Positions 6,713 through 11,937 of a stretch of 11,937 nt of DNA are shown here, one piece after another. A program made the translations under genes and the position numbers. How positions within the stretch are numbered: position 1 is the stretch's first letter; the number at the start of each line of letters is the position of its first letter. The notes below the pieces were generated by a model. That model saw only the letters and a list, made by a program, of their open reading frames with translations. It was not told where the DNA came from and did no database searches. The stretch covers positions 1 to 11,937 of the forward strand of contig BDDC01002572.1 in assembly GCA_001662425.1 (NCBI GenBank), given 5' to 3'. This DNA is from Chlamydomonas sphaeroides (taxonomy: Eukaryota; Chlorophyta; Chlorophyceae; Chlamydomonadales; Chlamydomonadaceae).

Positions 6713-9700
6713 CTGCGGCGGTGGAGGCGAGACAGCGGGAGTGGGCGGGTGAGGCGTGTTCCAGTGTTAGTAGAACAGAACCCCACACGCGGCACAGCAC
6801 GCGACACGCTCCGGCCGTGGGCCGCCGCCTCGTGTTGCGTGCCACCCCCCTGCAACCCGGACAGCGGCTTGGGGGCCGGGGCCGGGGCCCGAGCAGGCGC
6901 ACAGCTCTCCCGCAGCCCCGTCTGGTGCCTGCCGTGCCGCGTCCCCTCTCCAGCGCCTTGTGCTGCCCGCTGCGCCCCCTGTTTCGCTTTCTCCTGCCCC
7001 CTCCCTCCCTTCCCTTGTGCGCCTGCAAGCTTCTTGACCAGGTCTAGCCGTGCCCTCCCCGCCCCCGCTTGGCACGCCCCTCGCCAACCGCCTCTCGTCT
7101 GCTTACCCCCTCCTTGGCCGCCCACTCGATCCCTGCCGCCCGGGGCCCCGTCCCACCCGCCTGCCCCTTGGCTCAGCCCTCCCCTTCGCCCTTCCCTTTC
7201 CCGCCCTTTGACAGCCGCCTGCCGCCCTGCTGGCCCCCTCCTGGCCCTCCTCCTGCCCCTCCTGCTGGCCCCCTCCTGGCCCCCAAACTCTCCCTTCATC
7301 CACCCGCCCACCTGGCCGCCCTCCCCCGTCCGTCCATCCTGCCGCGCCTCACGCCTACCGGCCCTGCCCCTCCCTTCCCACCGCACCCCATCCCCCAGTG
7401 CCCCTCCGTCACCACCCGCTCGCCTGCTTCTTGGTGAGGTCGGGCCGGCAGCTGGCCAGCAGCTTGGCCAGCAGCTCCTGGTTGAAGGCCTGCGTGTGTT
7501 CAGGAATGGGTGACATGTAGCAAGTTGAGTACGACTGTGTGTGGGAGGGCGGGGGGCCGTGGCGGTGGGCCTGGCCAGGTCTATTTGTGATGACGTGGTG
7601 ACGTGGTGACATGGTGACGTGTATGCATACGGCATCCGTCTGTGGTGCAGCAACAAGCAGCGGGTGAAGCGGGCGGCGGCCATGGCTCATGCGTTGTGGC
7701 CGCTGGGACCGCCGCGTGAGGGCGGGCGATGCGAGGGCGGGCCGCATGAGGGCGGGAGGGATGCGGCCACAGCGAGCAGCGGGTGGCTGACATGTGAGGC
7801 AGGCCGCGTGCGGGCAGGAGGAGGGAGGCAGCGCGGCGGGGGCCGCAGCGGCAGCGCTGGTGCGTGGCACCCCGCACATCGCATCGCACAAACAGGCGCG
7901 CGCCGTACAGCCTGCTGCCGTACCGCGTACGCACGTACGCATACGTACCTGCGGGTACGCGCCGATGAGGCTGCCGTACGGCAGAGCGAAGAGCTCGGGG
8001 CTGCGGCGCAGAGCAGCGGGCGGGCGTGGGAGGGGCGGTTTGTGTGGTCGGGGGCCGGAGGGGGAGGCCGAGGCGGCACGGGCCCGGAGGGGGCTCCGAT
8101 GCGAGCCAGCAGGTGGGGCTGCGGCGCGGGGTCCTCAGGCAGGGGACCGGGGGAGGGGGGGGAGACGATGGGAGGCGATAGCAGGCGAGGGCTGGGAGCT
8201 GTCGGCACGACGGCGGCTGCGGCCACCAACGCGCGGCGCACTGTGCATCGGACATCGGCACGGCGGCTGCCCGCAAGCCGCCCCGCCCCGCCCCGCCGGC
8301 GGCAGCGCTCAACGTCAACGATGCTCAGCCCTGCCATGGCCGCTCCCCTGTCAGCATCTCCGCCAGCAGGTGTGCGGCGCCGCCGCAAAGCGCCGCTGCC
8401 CACCTGCCGGCAGCAGCGCCGCCCGCCACCGGTAGCTCGCACCACACCCTCGACCCTCCACAGAGCCGCTGGCGCCCAGCCGCCGCAGGTGCTTTGCACC
8501 CGACATCCGACGCACATGCAACTATGGTAATCAGGTTTGATATCATGAGGTGTAGAGTATTATCATACCCATTACGATGTATGCAAGCACAACGCCCACC
8601 TGTCGGCCACCAGCAGCTCCCGCATGTCGCCCAGCAGGCCCAGGTACTTGCGCAGGCGGTCGGGCTTGACGTAGGCGCCGAAGAAGGCCGACAGCGCGGC
8701 TTCGTCGTCCGACATGCGGCCCACCAGCGCGTCGCCGGCCTGGGGAGCCGGGGGAGCGGGAGGGGTAGGGGAAGGGGGAGGGTGTCACAGGGGTTGAGCA
8801 GAGGATGCCAGTAGCGGCTCGCCGCGGCCATACGGGGGAGGGGGTGATGGGGCCAGGGCGAGCGGGAGGGTGGGTAAGCAGGGGGGTTGGTGTCGGAGCC
8901 GAGGCTGCCGACGCAGGCGACACGACACACACGCTTCGCTACCCGCACGGGTGCACCTAAACACATCCCTACTTTCTTCCGACGCACGACCAGCGCGTCA
9001 CCAACCCGGGGCGTGCCGCGTGCGGTATGGTACTCTCTTTCGGCCCTATGCGGTTGATCACACACTCGCCCGCACGCATGCGGCCAGGAGCGGCTTCACC
9101 GCGGCGGCGGCGGCCGGCGCCACCCGCCGCACCAGCTGCACCACCGCCTGCCACGAAACACACGCACACGCACCCACACACACACACGTGCCTGCCGGCG
9201 GGCCCCGGGGGTCATCCCGGGCCCTGCACCCGCCACGGCACGCACTCCGGCCTGACTCCCCCAGCGCCGCGGTGGGGGCCACGCCTGGCGGCGGGCGGGG
9301 AACTCTTACGAGTCCGCTCGCCGCCGGCGTATACACACATCGGGGATATGTTGATTATTACGAACACACACCCACGCGCTCTCACGCACGCCCGCACGCA
9401 TCTCCATACGCAGGCCCACACACCCTGGCCCCACATGCTGTCGTACTTCCCCTCCCCTTGTGCTCCGCCCCCAACCCTGCCCCATTCTCTCCCTTCGCAG
9501 AACGCAGCACCCGCCGACCGCCTACGCGTGTAGCGTGTGCCCTGCTTGCCTCCTGCTCCTGGTGCATCCCCTTGCGGTGCGCCGGCTTCGCTTACTAACC
9601 GTTCATGCCTTGTGCCTTCTGCCCCTGCTGCCGGTTGTTCCTTCCTGTTTCGTAGGTACGTCTACGCGTCTAAGTGAGGGCCTGCTGTGCCGCGGCCGAG

Positions 9701-11893
9701 TTGCGCTGTTACCATGGGGTTACTAGTGCGCGCGTCGGCGGGTGCTGCGCCTGGCCGCTGCTTAGCTCTGCCGTACTCGCCACCATCTCCGTCAGGTAAC
9801 TCGCATTATGGTACGCGAGCTGGGCCGGGCACCGGGCTCCTTCCGGGTGGCGCTGGGCTTCGATTCCGCACTGGCGCATCTAACCGCACTCCCTCTCCGC
9901 ACGGCCGACACGCCACTCCACCCTGGGGCGGCTGGGCTTCGCTTCCGCACTGGCGCATCTAACCGCACTCCCTCTCCGCACGGCCGACGCGCCACTCTAC
10001 CCGGGGCGTGCTGTGCCGCGTGTGGGGTTCTGTTCTACCTAACACACGAACACACGCTGTCCCCCTTTTCCCCCACGTCCCCACACCTGCGGCGGCGCTG
10101 ACGTGTACATGTTGGCCATTCGCCGCACCAGCTCCTCCACCGCCGCCTCCGCCAGGCGCTTGAGGTACGAGGGGGCCACCCACTTCTGCGGGGGCACGGG
10201 TCGGTGGCGGCGGGGCGTCAGGGTTGTGGACGGCGAGTAAGCAGCCAGACTCGGGCCATACTCTTTGCGGTTGCGGTGAGGCGCGAGGACGCGGGGAAAT
10301 GATGACAGGAGGTAGGGGAGGCAGAGCCCCATGCGGCAGTGTACGGCGCGTGATGTTGCACCGCGTGCATGGCGCTGCCGTCGCCCTGACGGCAGCGACC
10401 CCACTCGCCTGCAGGTCCCCGAAGTAGTCTTTGAGGGTGGCGATGATGCCATCCGTGGTGCGGCCTGGCATGGGGAAAAGGGGGGTGGGGGGAAGGGGGA
10501 AGGGGAAAGGGGGCGGGAGGGGAACAGGAGTTGTGGCATCAAGGGCGGCGGCAGTGGGGGTTTTGGTGGCGGGATGCCGCCCGTGGTGCGGCCTGGCATG
10601 ATGGGCAGGGGGGTGTTCAAGTGTTAAGTAGAGCAGGACCAGGGGAGTGTGTGTGCAGCGGGAGCGGGCAGTGGCAGTGGAAAGGAGGCAGGGGAGCGAT
10701 GCCGTCCCGGGAGGAGGGGCAGCGGCGCGGAGGCGGCGGGGTGGGGGCGCAGACCGGGCGCCGGGGGCCAGGGACGCCGCACCGCCAGCCAGCCCTGCGC
10801 CCCGCTGCCGGGCGCACCCTTTGGCGGGAACCACCGCCCGTCGCCTGGCACCTTTGCCCTCCCCGCCGCCCGCTGCCCCCACCCTTCATGTACTCGCTGC
10901 CGGCCGCGCCCACGTAGAGCTGCTGCAGCAGCCGGCTGATGCCCGCGTCGTTGTACACCACCACCACCGCCCGGGAGGCGGCCAGCTGCGGTGTGGGGGG
11001 TGGGAGGAGGAGAGGGCGGGGGGCCGTGGCAATGCGTGTATTCCAGTGTAAGGTAGAACAGAACGTGTGCATGTGTTCGTGTCCGTGTCCTGTGTGGGTG
11101 CCCGCTGTGCCCACCCTCAGGCCCCATGCCTCTACGCTCCCGCTGCCGCTCTCCGCATGAAAAAAAGTTACTGTGCACTCCTTCCCCTTCGCTTCCCCTG
11201 CCCTCCCTTCCGCCTCCCCTTCCCTCCCGCTGGCCCTGCCTTGGCGATCTCCAGGAAGCCGCGGCACACCTCCTCCACGTCTAGCTGGTCGCGGTAGGAC
11301 TTGTCTAGCTGGCGCTGCGGGCAGAGGGGGGGACAGGGGGAAAGGGGCAGTGTGTGCATGGGCGGGAGGAGAGGAACATGCGACACTGCTGCTATCCCCT
11401 TCCCTCCTCCCTCCCTTCCCCCCCCCGCTATCGCCCCCCGCCCCACCTGCACGTCCTCCGCGAACGCCAGGCTCTGGTCGTAGCAGGTGAGGCCGTTGTT
11501 GAGCAGCGCCACGCACATCTCCAGCGTCAGGGCGCGGCCGCTGCAAGGGAGGGAGACAAGAGAGGGGCGGAGAAGGGCGGGCGGAGGCCGCAGGGGGGAG
11601 GGAGGGGAAAGGCACCAGGCGGCAGGTGAGGTCGGGCTGCAGGCGCGGGCCGCCCCCCCAGCATGGCGCTGGCGCTGGCGCTGCGCCCGCCTCCAGAGGC
11701 GCAGGGCGTGCGGCCGCTGCAGGGTGCGGCCCACGATGTGGGGGCGGGATGGCCGGGCGCAGGTGGGGCGCCGTCGTACGCTAGCGCCACCCTGCATGCC
11801 CGGTCGCTGGCCGCAGCCGCACCTGGAGGGGGCCAGCACGCCGCGCAGGGCCTCCTGGAAGCCGGCCATGACGCGGAGGGCGGTGCGGGCGGT
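6581..11893 (-). CDS. SEC6: SEC6 / exocyst complex component 3, C-terminal part (10 exons, 5' end outside window)
   Basis: SEC6 is a core subunit of the exocyst, the octameric complex that tethers secretory vesicles to the plasma membrane before SNARE fusion. The coding exons, in transcript order, are 11893-11823, 11540-11447, 11314-11240, 10985-10883, 10464-10409, 10185-10087, 8739-8600, 8000-7949, 7489-7424 and 6712-6581. They total 888 nt, giving 295 residues plus TGA at 6583-6581. Every junction keeps frame. Recognisable segments in order: MCVALLNNGLTCYD (plant counterpart LCAMINNNLRCYD), VEEVCRGFLEIAK (plant FEDTCKGFLEVAK), ATLKDYFGDL, a helix YLKRLAEAAVEELV, the segment GRMSDDEAALSAFF (plant ERMRLDEEVLMDFF), LLGDMRELLVAD, and CKELWKQHE. 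Spacing to plant SEC6 is nearly gap-free from memory; no alignment was run. This is roughly the last 40% of a protein usually near 750 residues. The extreme C-terminus (GWGLFRGWGAAKK) differs from land plants. Three introns use GC donors. Confidence 0.87.
6713..7423 (-). other. SEC6: SEC6 intron (711 bp) between exons i and j, GC donor
   Basis: The 5' splice site is CAG before GCGAGC and the 3' site is CACCGCCGCAG. Between about 6950 and 7420 the coding strand is strongly purine-rich (G/A), with many GGG and GGAGG tracts. Copy 2 of the dispersed repeat sits near its 3' end. Confidence 0.75.
6756..6802 (-). repeat. Dispersed intronic repeat, copy 2 (SEC6 last intron)
   Basis: The coding strand reads GCGTGCTGTGCCGCGTGTGG, then GGTTCTGTTCTACTAACACT, then GGAACAC. 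Its left part is identical to copy 3 but in the opposite orientation. Confidence 0.75.
7424..7489 (-). CDS. SEC6: SEC6 exon i, followed by a GC donor
   Basis: The exon has 66 nt and is phase 0 at both ends, with acceptor CACACGCAG. It encodes AFNQELLAKLLASCRPDLTK and KQ, matching plant EVVEKLV...RKD. The donor is CAG before GCGAGC. GT dinucleotides 8 and 11 nt downstream are both in the wrong phase for the last exon. Confidence 0.85.
7490..7948 (-). other. SEC6: SEC6 intron (459 bp) between exons h and i
   Basis: The intron is GT-AG with a consensus GTACGT donor. It holds three imperfect G(A)(T)GAGGGCGGG units near 7716-7757 and the GTGACGTG array at 7580-7622. No exon is apparent. Confidence 0.65.
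7580..7622. repeat. GTGACGTG tandem array in SEC6 intron
   Basis: About four units of GTGA(C/T)GTG-type sequence in tandem, each with a TGACGTG bZIP-like core. It lies deep in the intron between exons h and i. Confidence 0.65.
7949..8000 (-). CDS. SEC6: SEC6 exon h (52 nt)
   Basis: A short exon between the acceptor CTCTGCGCCGCAG and a strong donor CAG before GTACGT. Its first base completes AGC (Ser). It then encodes PELFALPYGSLIGAYPQ. Its length fits exactly the gap between the DMREL and ELLAKLL segments when aligned to plant SEC6, which supports the model even though the residues are poorly conserved. Confidence 0.82.
8001..8599 (-). other. SEC6: SEC6 intron (599 bp) between exons g and h
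   Basis: The intron is GT-AG. It contains an AT-rich patch at about 8517-8590 directly after the donor, a short protein-kinase-like peptide in one frame (8328-8372) and a CCCCG run near 8280-8297. No coding exon is needed here for SEC6. Confidence 0.65.
8600..8739 (-). CDS. SEC6: SEC6 exon g
   Basis: The exon has 140 nt, phase 0 in and phase 2 out, with acceptor GGCTCCCCAG and donor AG before GTGGGC. It encodes AGDALVGRMSDDEAALSAFF and GAYVKPDRLRKYLGLLGDM then RELLVAD. It is collinear with the plant segment running from ERM-LDEE-LMDFF to DLRELA. Confidence 0.9.
9165..9190. repeat. CA microsatellite in SEC6 intron
   Basis: ACACACGCACACGCACCCAC and further CA units. Related CA-rich sequence recurs near 9363-9425. 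Confidence 0.7.
9852..10008. repeat. 79-bp tandem duplication in SEC6 intron
   Basis: Positions 9852-9930 and 9931-10008 both start GCTGGGCTTCG and share CACTGGCGCATCTAACCGCA and the following sequence. They differ by a few substitutions and one single-base deletion, which points to a recent duplication. Confidence 0.9.
10006..10056 (+). repeat. Dispersed intronic repeat, copy 3 (opposite orientation)
   Basis: The plus strand reads GCGTGCTGTGCCGCGTGTGG, then GGTTCTGTTCTACCTAACAC, then ACGAACACAC. It lies about 30 bp from the exon f donor and directly follows a 79-bp tandem duplication. Confidence 0.75.
10087..10185 (-). CDS. SEC6: SEC6 exon f
   Basis: This exon has 99 nt and is phase 0 at both ends, with acceptor GCCCCCGCAG and donor CAG before GTGTGG. 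It encodes KWVAPSYLKRLAEAAVEELV and RRMANMYTSAPPQ. It corresponds to the plant segment with RRFVEACLEET that precedes the DHLL helix. Confidence 0.87.
10409..10464 (-). CDS. SEC6: SEC6 exon e, followed by a GC donor
   Basis: The exon has 56 nt: two bases complete the Gly codon begun in the previous exon, then RTTDGIIATLKDYFGDLQ follows. The acceptor CATGCCAG lies after a pyrimidine tract of about 55 nt. The donor is CAG before GCGAGT. A GT lies 4 nt further on, but using it would shift the frame of the next exon. Confidence 0.85.
10471..10528 (-). promoter_or_regulatory. Long polypyrimidine tract before SEC6 exon e
   Basis: On the coding strand about 55 nt are almost entirely C and T, directly before the CATGCCAG acceptor. 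On the plus strand it is a G/A run. It probably serves as an extended U2AF-binding tract. Confidence 0.55.
10573..10600 (-). repeat. SEC6: Duplicate of SEC6 exon e acceptor and 5' end
   Basis: Positions 10573-10600 match 10445-10472 at 26 of 28 bases, offset by 128 bp. The segment covers the acceptor (CATGCCAG) and the codons for RTTDG. It lies inside the upstream intron. Because 128 is not a multiple of three, splicing at the copy would shift the frame. Confidence 0.85.
10613..10640 (-). repeat. Dispersed intronic repeat, copy 4
   Basis: The coding strand reads GGTCCTGCTCTACTTAACAC followed by TTGAACAC, a diverged copy of the family core, inside the intron between exons d and e. Confidence 0.55.
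10883..10985 (-). CDS. SEC6: SEC6 exon d
   Basis: The exon is 103 nt, phase 0 in and phase 1 out, with acceptor ACACCGCAG and donor G before GTGGGGGC. It encodes LAASRAVVVVYNDAGISRLL then QQLYVGAAGSEYMK. The spacing from the FLEIAK motif of the previous exon to QQLY equals that from FLEVAK to VKLY in plant SEC6. Confidence 0.85.
11036..11065 (-). repeat. Dispersed intronic repeat, copy 5
   Basis: The coding strand reads ACGTTCTGTTCTACCTTACA followed by CTGGAATACAC, inside the intron between exons c and d. Confidence 0.65.
11240..11314 (-). CDS. SEC6: SEC6 exon c, followed by a GC donor
   Basis: This exon has 75 nt and is phase 0 at both ends. It follows a strong pyrimidine tract and CCCGCAG. 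It encodes RQLDKSYRDQLDVEEVCRG and FLEIAK. The 3' boundary is AAG before GCAGGG. The nearest downstream GT dinucleotides would end the exon out of phase and add a basic Gly-rich stretch, so the GC site is preferred. Confidence 0.8.
11447..11540 (-). CDS. SEC6: SEC6 exon b
   Basis: The acceptor is CTCCCTTGCAG and the donor CAG before GTGGGG. The 94 nt encode GRALTLEMCVALLNNGLTC followed by YDQSLAFAEDVQ. This is the best-conserved stretch in the window: two asparagines followed by LTCYD, as in the NN-LRCYD motif of plant SEC6. Confidence 0.88.
11823..11893 (-). CDS. SEC6: SEC6 exon a (first in window)
   Basis: The exon begins after the acceptor CGTCGCCAG and starts in phase 0; it ends AG before GTGCGG (phase 2). 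It encodes TARTALRVMAGFQEALRGVL and a few more residues, matching the SEC6 segment ending in DFQ just before the NNN-LRCYD motif. An in-frame TGA and a pyrimidine-rich tract lie immediately upstream, so this is a true exon edge and the rest of the gene lies beyond the right end of the window. Confidence 0.75.
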
Positions 11894-11937
11894 CTGGCGA
11901 CGAGGGGGTCAAGAGGGGGAAGGAGAGCGGGGAGGGG

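Larger units (their letters stand above)
8740..10086 (-). other. SEC6: Largest SEC6 intron (1347 bp) between exons f and g
   Basis: The joined protein stays collinear with plant SEC6 across this gap, so no coding exon is missing. The intron contains CA repeats, the 79-bp tandem duplication, copy 3 of the dispersed repeat and an antisense branch-point/acceptor-like segment at 9593-9660. No long intact ORF of its own is recognisable. Confidence 0.7.

Noticed and set aside
5875..7047. Plus-strand ORF of 390 codons
   Set aside because: It crosses the SEC6 last exon and intron on the opposite strand, contains C-runs, and has no recognisable domain.
6433..7683. Minus-strand ORF of 416 codons through the SEC6 3' end
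   Set aside because: It reads straight through two SEC6 exons and introns in the wrong frame; the conserved SEC6 peptides lie in another frame.

Overview
The window looks like nuclear DNA from a chlamydomonadalean (volvocine-type) green alga. It is very GC-rich, has short exons separated by many introns, carries abundant (CA)n and pentamer microsatellites, and encodes long Ala/Ser/Pro/Gly-rich low-complexity protein stretches. Bacterial operon features are absent: there are no ribosome binding sites and no tightly packed long ORFs. The lineage call is inferred from sequence style and was not checked by a database search.

Two genes can be modelled, both on the minus strand. The right half (6581-11893, continuing past the right edge) is the 3' part of SEC6 (exocyst complex component 3). 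Ten exons join in frame with consistent splice phases. They give 295 C-terminal residues that align almost without gaps, from memory, to the C-terminal half of plant SEC6. Three of its nine complete introns need a GC 5' splice site to keep the conserved frame, which is unusual.

The left-centre (1739-4989) holds a second gene, called gene B here, with four coding exons and a predicted product of 817 residues that I do not recognise. The product has a short ordered N-terminus, a Ser- and Cys-rich segment, a moderately ordered middle with hydrophobic segments, and a long disordered tail containing an (SP)n tract. A 5' UTR intron is likely just upstream of its start codon. The two genes lie head-to-tail (SEC6, then gene B), about 1.6 kb apart from SEC6 stop to gene B ATG.

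Other regions: 1-1738 is gene B 3' flank with no supportable gene; it holds simple repeats, a 36-bp tandem repeat at the left edge and a 13-bp inverted repeat just past the gene B stop. Positions 4990-6580 are intergenic; the part from about 4840 to 5960 is clearly less GC-rich than the rest and contains two perfect palindromes. The introns of both genes carry copies of one short dispersed repeat (core GTTCTGTTCTACCTAACAC). One SEC6 intron contains a second copy of an exon's acceptor and first codons. The third intron of gene B opens with a run of nine GGG tracts at its 5' splice site.

No RNA gene, CRISPR array, complete transposon or bacterial element was found. No TGTAA polyadenylation signal was found on the coding strand after either stop codon.
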